Shown here: one piece after another, positions 8,771 through 19,600 of the stretch
Layout of the letters: each line of letters begins with the position of its first letter
How positions within the stretch are numbered: position 1 is the stretch's first letter
Assembly: GCA_035551935.1 (NCBI GenBank)
Contig: DASZMJ010000342.1
Span: 1-38,786, forward strand
Source of the DNA: DASZMJ01 sp035551935
GTDB taxonomy: Bacteria > Planctomycetota > Planctomycetia > Isosphaerales > Isosphaeraceae
Direction: 5' to 3'
Length of the DNA stretch: 38,786 nucleotides
Notes under the pieces: model-generated
The model's input: the letters and a program-made list of their open reading frames with translations, nothing else
Database searches by the model: none
What the model was told of the DNA's origin: nothing
Made by a program: the position numbers and the translations under genes

Positions 8771-10012
8771 ATGATCCGCTCGCGAAGTCCCCGCCGCCCC
8801 CGCCGCGGCGTGACGATGGTGGAACTGCTGGTCGTGGTCCTGATCATCGCCATCCTGGTCGCCCTGCTGGTGCCGGCGATCATCGCGGCGGTCCGGGCGG
8901 CCAACGACGCCCGGGTCGTCGCCGAGATCGACCAGCTCGGCCAGGGCTTGGCCAACTTCCAGCAGTCGCAGCAGTTCGGCGACCTGCCCCCGAGCCGGAT
9001 CATGCTGCTGGAGTCGGGCGGGTATTCGCAGCTCGCGGGGAGCACGGCGCCGTTGTCGTCGATCACGTGGTTCACCACCACCGGGACGCAGCCCCTGATC
9101 AGCCCCGGCGACATCACCGTCGGCGAGCTGGCCACGCGGTCGTACCAGTACCTCCAGAAGTTCTTCCCCCGCGCCACCTTCCTGGGCTCGGGCATCGCCG
9201 GCTACACGCCCGGCGCGCAGGCGACCCAGCTCAACTGCTTCGACTTCAACGGCGACGGCCTCTGCGCCAACGCCCCGATCTACCTCGAGGGGCACGAGTG
9301 CCTCGTCTTCTTCCTCGGCGGCGTGCCGAGCAAGACGATCGACTCGACGACCGGCCAGCCGGTCTATGGCACGACCGGCTGGTACAAGTTCCAGCTCAAT
9401 CCCTTCGTGGCGCTCGGCAACCCCGCCGTGGCGAACTCGAACAACCGCCAGCCGCCGCTCTACACCAACTTCCGGCCCGAGCAGCTCCTCGACGAGGACG
9501 GCGACCTGATGCCCGGCTACTGCGACCCGCTCGGCCAGCTCGCCGACATGCGCCCCTACGCCTACTTCCGCGCCTACGGCGGCAACGGCAACTACGACCC
9601 CAACGACTGCAACTTCCACGTCGACACGGATTCCACGAATTCCTACATCATGATGCGTGCGTTCCAGGTCCAGTTCTCGACGCCGCTGGGGCCGCCGCAG
9701 ATCTGCTTCTCGTACGCGCCCAACCCGTACACGGCGTCGGACCCGGTCTTCTACGGCGGCAATCCGTTCATGACGACCACGCCGCCGTCGTTCCACTCGC
9801 CCGAGACGTACCAGCTCATCTCGGCCGGGCGCGACCACCTCTACGGCATCGGCGGCAAGTACACGCCCAACAGCATCAACGAGCCGCTCCCCTTGCCCGA
9901 CGCCCCGACGGCGGGGGTGCCCAGCAGCATCCAGGCGCAGAACCTCTCGCAAGGCGACCGGCTCCGCGAGCAGGACAACATCACGAACTTCTCGCGGGGC
10001 AAGCTCCAGTGA
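8771..10012 (+). CDS. GspG-like pseudopilin, oversized
   Basis: Prepilin-type protein expected to be cleaved by prepilin peptidase and packed into a pseudopilus. The 413 residues start with a short basic leader and the class III signal RRG/VTMVELLVVVLIIAIL: cleavage after Gly13, Glu at mature position 5, then about 20 hydrophobic residues. The rest is a periplasmic or cell-surface domain about three times the length of a normal GspG. It contains Asp/Asn-Gly loops, FDFNGDGL (about 157) and DEDGDLMPG (about 241), of the kind that bind calcium in GspG. The start at 8771 is chosen because AGGAG lies 9-13 bases upstream and because it gives the usual leader length; a TTG at 8741 in the same frame is less likely. 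First gene of a G-G-H-I-J-K run. Confidence 0.85.
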   Translation: MIRSRSPRRPRRGVTMVELLVVVLIIAILVALLVPAIIAAVRAANDARVVAEIDQLGQGLANFQQSQQFGDLPPSRIMLLESGGYSQLAGSTAPLSSITWFTTTGTQPLISPGDITVGELATRSYQYLQKFFPRATFLGSGIAGYTPGAQATQLNCFDFNGDGLCANAPIYLEGHECLVFFLGGVPSKTIDSTTGQPVYGTTGWYKFQLNPFVALGNPAVANSNNRQPPLYTNFRPEQLLDEDGDLMPGYCDPLGQLADMRPYAYFRAYGGNGNYDPNDCNFHVDTDSTNSYIMMRAFQVQFSTPLGPPQICFSYAPNPYTASDPVFYGGNPFMTTTPPSFHSPETYQLISAGRDHLYGIGGKYTPNSINEPLPLPDAPTAGVPSSIQAQNLSQGDRLREQDNITNFSRGKLQ

Positions 10013-10071
10013 CGGACGTCGGCGTGGATCGATCCGAGGCGACGGGCCGAACGGGCGACGGAGGGGGTCTC

Positions 10072-11625
10072 ATGCGGCGACCGACGCGACGACGATGGTC
10101 GGGGTTCACGCTCCTGGAGCTCCTGGTCGTCGTCCTGATCATCGGGATCATCCTGACGTTCATCCTCGTCGCGGCGCAGGACGCCGTCCGCGCCGCCGAG
10201 TACCGGCAGACGCAGGCCCTGATTACCAAGCTCGAGGCGGCCTTGAACGACCGCCTCGAGGCCCTGCTGGCGACGTCGGTGGACATCAACCCGGCCCACC
10301 AGTTCGTCGCCTCCGTCCAGAACCCGCTCTTCGGCCAGGGGAATCAGCCCCCGTTCCTGCCGGGCGGCGGCGCCCGGGCGATGGTCATCGCGCGGTTCGA
10401 CTACATCAAGGCCGAACTGCCCGACGTCTTCCTCGTCCAGTCCGACCCGTTGTACCCGATCAATTTCGCCGGCCTGCCGTATCCCGGGACCCCGATCACC
10501 CAGGCCGCCCCCGGCATCGTGGCGCCGCCGCCCGGCTACGCCCCGTTCATCCTGCCGCTGGGCAACGCGATCCAGAACGCCCAGCAGAGCGGGGGCTCGT
10601 CGTTCGGCGCCGGCAACATCGCCGTGCCGAGCGGCTCCGGGATCTTCGGCGCCTCGTACGCCGCAGCGTCGGGCATCTATGCCCAGCTCGGCTACCTGCC
10701 GACGGGCTACGACGGCGCCGACAACAACGGGAACGGCCTGATCGACGAGCTGGCCGAGGGGATCTTGAGCGCCAGCCAGCAGCAGCAGCAGCAGATCCTG
10801 GCGAACATTCAGGCCCTGGCCGCGCATCATACGCACAAGACCGCCCGCGCCGAGATGCTCTACGCCCTGCTCGTCTCGGGCCGGAGCCCGCTGGGCACGC
10901 CGTTCCGGCCCGAGGACTTCAACAACCCCCGCGAGGTCCGCGACACCGACGGCGACGGCCTGCTCGAGTTCGTCGACGCCTGGGGCGAGCCGCTGCAGTT
11001 CTACCGCTGGCCGATCCACTTCCACTCCGACATCCAGAAGGGCTCCGCCCCGTACCAGGGCTTCGAGGCCCGGCAGCAGAACTCGCTCGACACGAACCAG
11101 CAACTGATCGCGCCGGCATGGTTCTGGAACCTCTCCGCCGGCAGGGTGAGCAATAATGCGGCGATGTTCCAGCAATTCTTCACCAGCCTGGTCGATCCGA
11201 ACTGGCCTAATACGGCGTTCGGCCAGGCCTGGGATCGAGGGAACTATTACCCAAGGCGGGCGTTCTTCTCGAGGTTCCTGATCGCCTCGTCGGGCCCGGA
11301 CAAGCTCCTCGGCATCGCCCGGTCGGACCCGTACTGGGTGGCGGGCCGGGAGACCGATACGAACTATTCGCTGTACAACGCCAGCACCCAGGACGACGGC
11401 ACGGGGCCCGGCCCGCCCGACATGAGCCAGACGGGCCTGACCCCGATCCATCAGATCATCCTCATCGAGAACGAGGCGACGGGTTACGACCCGAATCGCC
11501 CGGCCGGGCCCTTCGGGCTCTTCCAGGCGGAACCGCAAGGGACCGCGGCCACGGCGTTCCTCCAGGCGTCGGCCCAGGACGACATCACCAACCAGCAGGT
11601 CAAGGGCCCGGGAGGGCTGCCATGA
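10072..11625 (+). CDS. Second GspG-like pseudopilin, oversized
   Basis: Prepilin-type protein of 517 residues. The signal is RRRWSG/FTLLELLVVVLII with Gly11 before the cut and Glu at mature position 5. The large domain has DNNGNGLIDE (about 217) and DTDGDGLLEFVDAWGEPL (about 290). The second resembles the calcium-loop and DPWGNPY region of GspG, which is why it is called G-like. A Gln run (QQQQQ) occurs at about 238. The ATG at 10072 is 59 bases after the previous stop with GGAGG about 10 bases upstream; the frame is open much further upstream, but there it only shadows the preceding gene. Its stop overlaps the start of the next gene (ATGA), so the two are translationally coupled. Its exact role beside the first G-like protein is unknown. 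Confidence 0.85.
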   Translation: MRRPTRRRWSGFTLLELLVVVLIIGIILTFILVAAQDAVRAAEYRQTQALITKLEAALNDRLEALLATSVDINPAHQFVASVQNPLFGQGNQPPFLPGGGARAMVIARFDYIKAELPDVFLVQSDPLYPINFAGLPYPGTPITQAAPGIVAPPPGYAPFILPLGNAIQNAQQSGGSSFGAGNIAVPSGSGIFGASYAAASGIYAQLGYLPTGYDGADNNGNGLIDELAEGILSASQQQQQQILANIQALAAHHTHKTARAEMLYALLVSGRSPLGTPFRPEDFNNPREVRDTDGDGLLEFVDAWGEPLQFYRWPIHFHSDIQKGSAPYQGFEARQQNSLDTNQQLIAPAWFWNLSAGRVSNNAAMFQQFFTSLVDPNWPNTAFGQAWDRGNYYPRRAFFSRFLIASSGPDKLLGIARSDPYWVAGRETDTNYSLYNASTQDDGTGPGPPDMSQTGLTPIHQIILIENEATGYDPNRPAGPFGLFQAEPQGTAATAFLQASAQDDITNQQVKGPGGLP

Positions 11626-13172
11626 GTCCGTCGCGACGGCCCCGGCGGCCCCGAACGGGGCGCGGGTTCACGCTGATCGAGATGCTCGTCGTCATCGCCA
11701 TCATCGTGCTGGTGACGGCCGCGACCCTGCCGATCATCCTGCCGTTGCTCGACGAGCAGGAGGTCAACCAGGCGGCGCGAATGCTCCAGGCCGAGATCTA
11801 CAAGGTCCGCGACGCCGCCATCCGCGGCAACGCCCCGGCGGGCGTCCGCCTGCTGCCCGACCAGGCCTTCCAGGACTCGGCCAACGCCTCGGCGATCTCC
11901 GGCAACCCTTCCAGCGGCGACTCCGGCATCCTCGCCGCCAGCCGGCTCATCGACATCCAGCCGGCGCCCGATTACGCAGAAGGAATGATCCACATCTACC
12001 CGAAAGTGAATGCGAACAATCCGATCTTCCAGAGCACCCTGTGGGATCCCTGGGGGATCGGCGGCCTGAACGGCACATTCCTGAAGATCACCGAGGCGAA
12101 GTTCGGCACCCTCGGGGTCCCGAACCCGCCGGTCTCCTGGTACTGGAACATCCGGGTCGGCGAGAAGATCCGGCTGGGCGACTCGGGGCGTTATTACACG
12201 ATCGTCGGCCCGGACTTCGCCAACTCCCCGGCCGGGCTCCAGGCCTCGGGCGGCGTCGTGACCAACCCCGAGCGGTTCGTCAACGCCCAGTGGGCCTTCC
12301 CGCAGCTGAATTACCACCCCAGCCCGACCGCCCTCGAGGAATTCCTGATCGTCGCCAACGGCCAGGACGACAACGGCGACGGCTACGCGGACGACGGGTT
12401 CGACGGCATCGACAACAATAACTTCAACGGGCCCGACGACCCGACCGAGTGGACCCTCCCCAATGCACCGCCCGTGCCGTCGTGGGTCGAGACCGAGCAG
12501 TTCACCTCGGACCTCATCACCGATCAGATCAACACGGCCAACCCGACCGGGCCGCCGTTGATCGTCAAGGAATACTCCTACGTCATCGCCCGCCGCCCGG
12601 TGCCGACGGAAGGGGCGCAGGAGGTGGCTTTGCCGTCGAACGTGGTCGTGGACCTGACGACCTGGAATGCCGTCTTCAACCCGACGCAGCCGACCTTGCC
12701 GCAGCGGTCGCGGCTGCCGGTGGACCCGCTGACGCACTACGTCGACATCCTGATCGCCCCCAACGGCCAGGTCATCCCGGCGATGGTCGGCCAGGACGTC
12801 CTGCCCCCGTTGAACCAGCCGTTCTACCACTTCTGGCTCTGCCGGCGCGAGGACGTGACGGGGTCGCTGTTCGGCCTCGTCCCGAACAGCGCCCCGCTGC
12901 CGCAGAACTGGGCGCCCGTGGCCAACCCCAACTACTCCAACGGCGTGGCCTGGCTGCTGCCGTTCCCCAAGGGCACGCCCGGCTACGACCTCAACGGGTC
13001 CGGGGCGCCGGTCTCGCCGCCGCCGGCGAAGTACCTGAGGAAGGACCACCGGATCGTCACCCTGTTCAACCGGACCGGCCTGGTGTCGACGCGGCTGGTC
13101 GACCAGTTCAACCCGCTCGACATCAACCTCCCCTATCGCAACGCCCAGATGGGCGTGAGGGACGAGCCATGA
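11622..13172 (+). CDS. GspH-like pseudopilin, oversized
   Basis: Prepilin-type protein of 516 residues, starting in a 4-base ATGA overlap with the preceding gene. The signal is RTGRG/FTLIEMLVVIAIIVLV with Glu at mature position 5. After the helix comes QAARMLQAEIYKVRDAAIRG, close to the GspH/FimT pattern in which a long helix is followed by a segment on residues such as ARD. A dense Asp/Asn/Gly stretch, DDNGDGYADDGFDGIDNN, lies at about 249-266. GspH is normally about 170 residues, so some 350 extra residues are of unknown function. Assignment to H rests on the helix sequence and on its place between G- and I-like genes; the fold of the rest is not recognised. Confidence 0.8.
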   Translation: MSPSRRPRRPRTGRGFTLIEMLVVIAIIVLVTAATLPIILPLLDEQEVNQAARMLQAEIYKVRDAAIRGNAPAGVRLLPDQAFQDSANASAISGNPSSGDSGILAASRLIDIQPAPDYAEGMIHIYPKVNANNPIFQSTLWDPWGIGGLNGTFLKITEAKFGTLGVPNPPVSWYWNIRVGEKIRLGDSGRYYTIVGPDFANSPAGLQASGGVVTNPERFVNAQWAFPQLNYHPSPTALEEFLIVANGQDDNGDGYADDGFDGIDNNNFNGPDDPTEWTLPNAPPVPSWVETEQFTSDLITDQINTANPTGPPLIVKEYSYVIARRPVPTEGAQEVALPSNVVVDLTTWNAVFNPTQPTLPQRSRLPVDPLTHYVDILIAPNGQVIPAMVGQDVLPPLNQPFYHFWLCRREDVTGSLFGLVPNSAPLPQNWAPVANPNYSNGVAWLLPFPKGTPGYDLNGSGAPVSPPPAKYLRKDHRIVTLFNRTGLVSTRLVDQFNPLDINLPYRNAQMGVRDEP

Positions 13173-14647
13173 CCCGACGCCCGCCCCGAGCCGCCCGCTC
13201 CGGCCTGACGCTCGCCGAGATCCTCGTCGCGATCCTGATCATGGGGATCGGCCTGGTGTCGGTGGCCAGCCTCTTCCCGATCGGCCTGTTGCGCATCCGC
13301 GACGCGTCGCGGAACCAGCGCTCGGTGCTGCTGATGGAGTCGGCGACCAGCGAGATCGAGTCGCGGAACATGCTGAACAAGCTGTCGTTCACCTTCTCGT
13401 ACTACTCGAACATCCCCAACATCGTCCCGTACGACCCCTGGACCACCGAGGGGCTGGTGCTGGCCAGCGGGGGGGTGAACCGGGCGACCAACCCGGGCTC
13501 GGGGCCGGGCCTGCCGGTGGCCTACGACCCGCTCTGGTGGGCGGTCATGGACGACACGCACGGCCTCAACCCGATGACCCTCGACGGCCGGTTCGGCGTC
13601 GGCGTCGACCTGAACGGCAACTCCCTCCTCGGCCGCGGCGACCCGCTCCAGACCCAGTTTCCCCCGAGCGCCTACGGACTCCAGCGGATCACCAATTTCC
13701 TGCCCTTCCCGGTCCCGGCGATCCCGCTCTCGCAGGTGCCGCCGTACGGGTCGCTGGCCGGGACCATCCCCGCCTATAGCTGGGATTTCACCTACCCGAT
13801 CACCAACCCCAGCGACCCGCGCTACAGCCCGGCCCTGGCCGGCGTGCCGGACATCGCCGGCCAGATCTTCGCGTCGCAGGACGACGTCGTCTTCCAGAAA
13901 GAAGGCGTCGGTGCGTCGACGACGGCCGGCAACAGCCTCCAGTCCGGCATCGGCAGCCCGGTCGTCCCCGACCTGAGCCTGAACACGATCGCGGTCAACG
14001 GCACGCCCGTGTTCCGGCCGTCGAACCAGTGGAATTACACATGGATGTTCACCGGCTATCAGGTCGAGGTGCGCGACTGGGCGACCTTCGCCGGGTCGGT
14101 GGTCCTGTTCCACAACCGCCCGATCGGCACGGTCCTGGTGCCGACGCCGAATGGCCCGATGACCGTGGGGGCCGACGAGCGGGTCGTCGAGGCGATCTTC
14201 GGCTACAGCACCAGCATCGACTTCAGTGCCGGCTACGCGATCGGGGGCCAGAACGTCGGTTACGGCGCCGGCGACCAGCGGATCGTGCTGGTGCGCTGGC
14301 CGGCCACCCAGGAGGACCCGAAGGGCCTGGCGGCGGGCAGCTTCATCGCCGACACGACCTACGAGCGGTTCCAGGTGCCCTCCGACCAGAAGTTCAGCAA
14401 CTTCGCCTACCCCGCCCAGCGCTGCTACTGGTACCGGATCGCCAAGGTCACGCCCGCCGAGCCCGACCCGGACATGGCCGCGCAGGGGCTGAACTACCGT
14501 CGTAAGATCCTGACGCTCGCCACGCCCGTGCGGGCGCGGACGTTGCTCTACATGAACGGCAACTCCGTCGACGCCGCGTTCCTGAACGTCGCGACGATCA
14601 ACCCCTACGTCGTCAACGTCGTCACCAAGGTCTTCTACGCCCGTTGA
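13169..14647 (+). CDS. GspI/PilV-like minor pseudopilin, oversized
   Basis: Prepilin-type protein of 492 residues. It begins in a 4-base ATGA overlap with the GspH-like gene, which fixes the start and shows coupling. The signal ARSG/LTLAEILVAILIMGIG has Glu at mature position 5, and the Ala-Ile-Leu-Ile-Met-Gly-Ile-Gly run is the pattern of GspI and PilV. GspI usually has about 125 residues; the remainder here is a long domain rich in Pro, Asn and Gly with DLNGNSLLGRGD at about 147. In known systems I starts the tip complex with J and K, and here the J- and K-like genes follow directly. The frame is open well upstream, but that part lies over the GspH-like gene and is not coding. Confidence 0.82.
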   Translation: MTRRPPRAARSGLTLAEILVAILIMGIGLVSVASLFPIGLLRIRDASRNQRSVLLMESATSEIESRNMLNKLSFTFSYYSNIPNIVPYDPWTTEGLVLASGGVNRATNPGSGPGLPVAYDPLWWAVMDDTHGLNPMTLDGRFGVGVDLNGNSLLGRGDPLQTQFPPSAYGLQRITNFLPFPVPAIPLSQVPPYGSLAGTIPAYSWDFTYPITNPSDPRYSPALAGVPDIAGQIFASQDDVVFQKEGVGASTTAGNSLQSGIGSPVVPDLSLNTIAVNGTPVFRPSNQWNYTWMFTGYQVEVRDWATFAGSVVLFHNRPIGTVLVPTPNGPMTVGADERVVEAIFGYSTSIDFSAGYAIGGQNVGYGAGDQRIVLVRWPATQEDPKGLAAGSFIADTTYERFQVPSDQKFSNFAYPAQRCYWYRIAKVTPAEPDPDMAAQGLNYRRKILTLATPVRARTLLYMNGNSVDAAFLNVATINPYVVNVVTKVFYAR

Positions 14648-14704
14648 TCGGATCGGTCGGCCCGACCGCCCCTCGCCCCAACCGTGCCCGGAGGTCTCCC
14701 CGCG

Positions 14705-16540
14705 ATGCGAACCGCCGCCCGACCGTCGCCGAGCCGGGGCGTCACCCTGGTCGAGATGCTCGTGACGGTGGCCCTGATGGTCATCATCATGGGGATCATC
14801 GTCCAGATCTTCTCGTCGGCCACCGGCGCCATCCACGTCTCGCAGACGTACCAGGACCTCGACATGACCCTGCGGCGGCTCGACGCGACGATCCGCCAGG
14901 ACCTCAAGGGGGTGACGGCGCGGTTCACCCCGCCGCTCGACCCGCAGAAGAACCTCGGCTACTTCGAGTACGGCGAGAACCTCGGCGCCGACCTCCAGGG
15001 CGAGGACACCGACGACTACATCGCCATGACGGTCAAGGCCCCCGAGGGCCAGCCCTTCCGCGGGCGGATCACGCTGCCGATGCTGAATACAAACAATACT
15101 TTATATAACACGGTGATCGTGACCAGCGATTACGCCGAGGTGCTCTATTTCCTCCGCAATGGGAACCTGTACCGCCGCGTGCTGCTGATCAAGCCGGAGC
15201 TCAAGGATGCCCTGGCCCTCGGGCGACGAACCGGCGGAGGTTACTTCGCCGGGTCGACGCAGACCTTCCCGCAAATCGCGGTGAGCTGGCTGGGGATGAA
15301 CGACATCTCGGCCCGGCCGGCGCGCGCCAGCACGTTCGGCTCCGGCGCGCCGACCCCCAACACGCTCGGCGACCTGACCAACCGCGAGAATCGCATCTTC
15401 CACCAACGCTTCGAGAACGACTACCGCTCGCTGACCGCCAATGGCATCCAGAACAACCCCGACGGCCTGCCCGACGACTTCCTCGGCGGCTCGAACCCGA
15501 ACTCCGGCTACAACCCCGACGGCCTGCCCGACTTCTACCCGACGCTCTACCACCCCGGCAACTCCACCCCCACCTACTTCGCCTACGCGATGAACCACGG
15601 CCTCCCCGGCCCGGCCGCCTCGCTGGACACCATGGCCTTCCCGTTCATCTTCCCCGGCATGTACTCGAAGCCGAGCCCGCCGCTGGGGACGATCCACAGC
15701 CTGGGCGTCAACTCGAACGGGGCCCCGGTCGTCAACCACGCCCCGCTGGCCGTCGGCGACAACCTGCCGATCCCCGACGGCTCCGCCGGCTCGCTCCAGA
15801 CGTGGTGGGGCTTCCCCACCTGGCGGGAGACGATGTCGGTCAACTGGGTCGACCCGGTCTGGCGGCTCAACAGCAACGTCGGGTCGCCGGGCCAGAGCCC
15901 GGGGCTCTCCTACATGAACTTCGTCCCATTGCCGCCGGTGAGCGACCAGCCCTTCAACGACGGCGCCGGCGCCGCGGCCTTCTTCCCCGACCTCGCGCTG
16001 CCGGGCCTCGTCTGGCAGGATGACCTGATCGCCACCGGCGTTCGGAGCTTCGACGTCAAGGCGTACGACGCGGCGATGCGGACCTACGTCGACCTCGGCT
16101 ACGGCGTCGACCAGGGCTTCTTCGCCGGGCTGAACCCCAACGGCCTGAACGGGACGCCCCCGGCGTTCCCGCTCAATGGCGTCGCCACCCCGACGTTCCA
16201 GACGTTCGCCCACGAGGGGCGCGTGCCGCCGTTCACGACCGACGGCGTCCTCGACGCCCAGTGGCCGGGCCTGGTGCTCCGCTTCGGCGACGACTCGACG
16301 AACGTCCCTCGCCTCCGCCGGGTCTGGGATAGCTGGTCGACCGACTACTCCATCGCCCCGTCGACGCCGATCGACCCGTTCCTCGGCCCGCCGTACGCGG
16401 CGCCGGCGTATCCGTCGTTCCAGGCGCCGTACCCGGCGCCGCTGCGCGGCATCCAGATCCAGATCCGCCTGGTCAACGACCCGAAATCCGACCGGATCAA
16501 GGTCCTGAACATCCGCCAGGACCTCACCGACAAGCTCTGA
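14705..16540 (+). CDS. GspJ/PilW-like minor pseudopilin, oversized
   Basis: Prepilin-type protein of 611 residues with the signal SPSRG/VTLVEMLVTVALMVII (Glu at mature position 5). QTYQDLDMTLRRLDATIRQDL follows the membrane helix, a pattern typical of GspJ/PulJ. A double NPDGLPDDF / NPDGLPDFY motif (about 250 and 270) gives two Asp-Gly loops. GspJ is normally about 200 residues. The start at 14705 is preferred over a GTG at 14684 because GGAGG lies 10-14 bases upstream of it and the leader is then 12 residues long. It begins 57 bases after the GspI-like stop. An A/T-rich codon patch at 15086-15110 stands out from the rest of the gene. Confidence 0.82.
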   Translation: MRTAARPSPSRGVTLVEMLVTVALMVIIMGIIVQIFSSATGAIHVSQTYQDLDMTLRRLDATIRQDLKGVTARFTPPLDPQKNLGYFEYGENLGADLQGEDTDDYIAMTVKAPEGQPFRGRITLPMLNTNNTLYNTVIVTSDYAEVLYFLRNGNLYRRVLLIKPELKDALALGRRTGGGYFAGSTQTFPQIAVSWLGMNDISARPARASTFGSGAPTPNTLGDLTNRENRIFHQRFENDYRSLTANGIQNNPDGLPDDFLGGSNPNSGYNPDGLPDFYPTLYHPGNSTPTYFAYAMNHGLPGPAASLDTMAFPFIFPGMYSKPSPPLGTIHSLGVNSNGAPVVNHAPLAVGDNLPIPDGSAGSLQTWWGFPTWRETMSVNWVDPVWRLNSNVGSPGQSPGLSYMNFVPLPPVSDQPFNDGAGAAAFFPDLALPGLVWQDDLIATGVRSFDVKAYDAAMRTYVDLGYGVDQGFFAGLNPNGLNGTPPAFPLNGVATPTFQTFAHEGRVPPFTTDGVLDAQWPGLVLRFGDDSTNVPRLRRVWDSWSTDYSIAPSTPIDPFLGPPYAAPAYPSFQAPYPAPLRGIQIQIRLVNDPKSDRIKVLNIRQDLTDKL

Positions 16541-16601
16541 GCCACCGAGGCCGGCCCGGCCGGCACGACCGAGTCGCGACCGATCGAGAGGGAGCCCGAC
16601 C

Positions 16602-19600
16602 ATGCTCGTCCGCCGACCCGAAGACCGTAGGCCCCGCCGGGGGGTGGTCCTGATCCTGATCCTCGCCATGCTGGGCCTGCTCGCGCTGATCGGCGTGGCC
16701 TTCGCCACCTTCAGCAGCCAGGCGCAGGTCGGCGGGCGGAAGTACGCCGAGGCGGCCTCGTGGCCGACCTCCGAGGACGTCATGGACTTCGCCCTCTCGC
16801 AGATCATCAACGACACCCACAACCCGCAGTCGGCGATCCGCTTCCACAGCCTGAAGCGCGATATGTACGGCTCCGACGCCACGGGCAACGGCATCCTGAC
16901 GGCGCTGCCGGGCGGTGGCAACCTGCTCCTGACCTCGACCGGGACGGTCAACAGCGTCCAAACCAGCCCGACGTTCGGCTATACGCAATACGCGACCAAC
17001 ATCCCCGCCGGCGGCGGCCCCGGCCTCTACGGCCTCAACTTCACGCGCTGGACCCTCAAGCTCGCCGCCACCACCGTCGGTTTCGACGCCAACGCCAACC
17101 CGATCAGCCCGACCGTCCCGCCGATGATCACGACCTACGAGGTCCTGGCGGACACGGTCCAGAACGGGTTCCACAACCTGACCCTCTCGAACCCCGACAC
17201 GACGACCTCGCTCTACAACCCGATGACCGGCGGCTCGCTCCCCCTCGCGGGCCAGTTGATCACCCCGCAGGTCGCGGCGCAGAACGGCATCCCCTTCGCC
17301 CTCGACGGCCGTTACCTGCGCGCCTTCAACGGGCCGGGGCTCACCCAGTACTTCAACATCAACGGCCAGCTCATCAACCAGGCGGCCTTCGGCAACTTCA
17401 CGCTCAACAACAACCTGCTCAACTACGACCCGACAAAGTCGCTGACCTACACGCCGACGTTCAACGCCCGCACCTACCAGATGGACGAGGACTACGACGC
17501 CCCCGACCTCGATAACTGGTTCCTCGGCCTCCAGAGCGCCGACGGCACGGTCGTCATCCCCTCGTTCCACCGGCCGGGCATCGTGGCCGACCAGGACTGG
17601 CTCCTCAGCCCCTGGCGGAACCCGCTGACGGGCCAGCCGTTCCCGCAGGGCATCCCGCCGACCGACACGACGAATTACCCCAACCTCCTCCAGGGCCTGG
17701 TGGCCGCCAGCAAGGTCCTCCGCCCCCGCGCCATCGACGGCCACGACGCGGCGACCTTCCCGAACCTGATCCCCGACCCGAACACCGGCCAGATCACCTA
17801 CGACGTCGACAACAACGGCGACGGCGTCACCGACTCGGTCTGGCTCGACCTCGGCTATCCGGTCCAGCGCGACGCCAACGGCAAGATGTTCAAGCCGCTG
17901 TTCGCCATCAGCATCCTCGGGCTCAACGGCCGGATGCCCCTGAACACCGCCGGCAACCTCCAGGGCGTCCTCGACAGCGACCTGTTCGACACCAACGCCG
18001 CCTTCCAGGGCAACACCCCGACCGTCTACGCCTACGCCGGCTCGCCGACCTACAGCCACGCCTCGCACATCGGCTACTCGGCCAACGAGATCAACCCGCT
18101 GTACGCGCTCCAGAACGCCAACGACCCGACCGCCAGCCTCACGGGGCAGCCGCTCTTCACGCAGGTCGATAACTTCCCCGTCCCCGCCAACAACGCCGTC
18201 TCCATCAACAACGGAGGCACCACCCAGACCGCCACCCCCGGCGTCGCCGTCAACCTCACGCAGCTCCGCAACATCCTGGCCGGCACCCGGCCACAGTCGT
18301 CCTTGACCGGCTATAATCCCTTCCAGAGCGCCAACGACGACGCCAATTCGGTGATGGTCAACGGCCAGGCCTGGTACCTGCCCAACAACGTCCTCGACCC
18401 CTTCGACAACAACCAGTCCAACGGGACGTACGTCGCGCGCCTGACCGATCCGGTCGCCGGCCGCTGGGGCGAGGAGCGGTTCGTGCCGAACGCCGTGCCG
18501 CTTAATCCTTACGGCGGGGCCCAGATCCCTCCCTACCCCTCCCTGTTCGCCTTCAACAACTTCATCCGCGCCGGCCGCTCCAACGCCCTGCCGCTGCCGC
18601 CGGGCCTCCGCGACGGGACCGACGACGACTTCGACTCGACCGACTACGGCGCCACGGTCGTCGTCAGCACCGGCTACCTCCCCACCGGGGCGCCCGAGTC
18701 AGGGGACGTCTACGAGTTCAACTACCTCAATAGTCCCGCGTCGAACTACAACACCGGCGCCGGCCTGTTCCCCGTCGAGCGCATCCGGCGGTTCGTCAAG
18801 CCGATCGACCCCTCGGGCAACGGCCGGCTGATGGGCTGGAACCAGCAGCCCACCTACATGACCATCCGCGCCGGCCAGACGACGCCCGGCAACCCCTGGG
18901 GCACCGGGTCCGACCGCTGGGGCCGCGTCGGCCACTTCGACTACTTCCGCCCGCCGGGGCTCCCGCCGACGATCGGCAGCACCAACGGCTACAACTTCGC
19001 CCAGTCCTACGCGAACAACAACACCGGCCTCACCGCCTACGCCCCCTGGGCGAAGGGGCCGCTGAACTTCGGCCTGCCTGTCGCCGGCGCGCCGACGATC
19101 CCCGCCGCGCCGGACCCGAGGATGACGAATAACCCGACGCACGGCTTCGACGCCGAGCGCGTGCCGGTCGGCGCGAACACCGTCTACGACCCGATCAACA
19201 ACCCCCCCGCCGCCACGATCCCGCCGTCGCCGCCGATCTTCAACCCGTTCGCCGCGATGCCGTACAACCCGACCGCCAACGGCCTCAGCAACAACGCGAT
19301 CCCGACCTTCGCGTCGCCGATCAACTCGACGGACTATTGGGCCGCGGTCGCCGCGGGCTCGACCAGCACCCTGGTCGTCAACGGGTACCCCGGCGGCAGC
19401 TTCAACCACGACGAGGCCGACGAGATGAACCTCTACCGGCCGGGCCACTACGACCAGCCGATGGAGGACGCCCCGTTCGGCCCGCACGACCTCGAGTGGC
19501 TCTACCGCAAGCAGGACGTCGACGGCGCCTCGCTCAACAGCCGGCTGGCGCAGCTCGCGCCGATCAGCTTCCTGAACCCCGTCGACGGCTCGACCCGCCG

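Noticed and set aside
8662..10071. A long upstream extension of the second GspG-like frame
   Set aside because: It lies out of frame over the first GspG-like gene; the prepilin leader and ribosome site fix the start at 10072.
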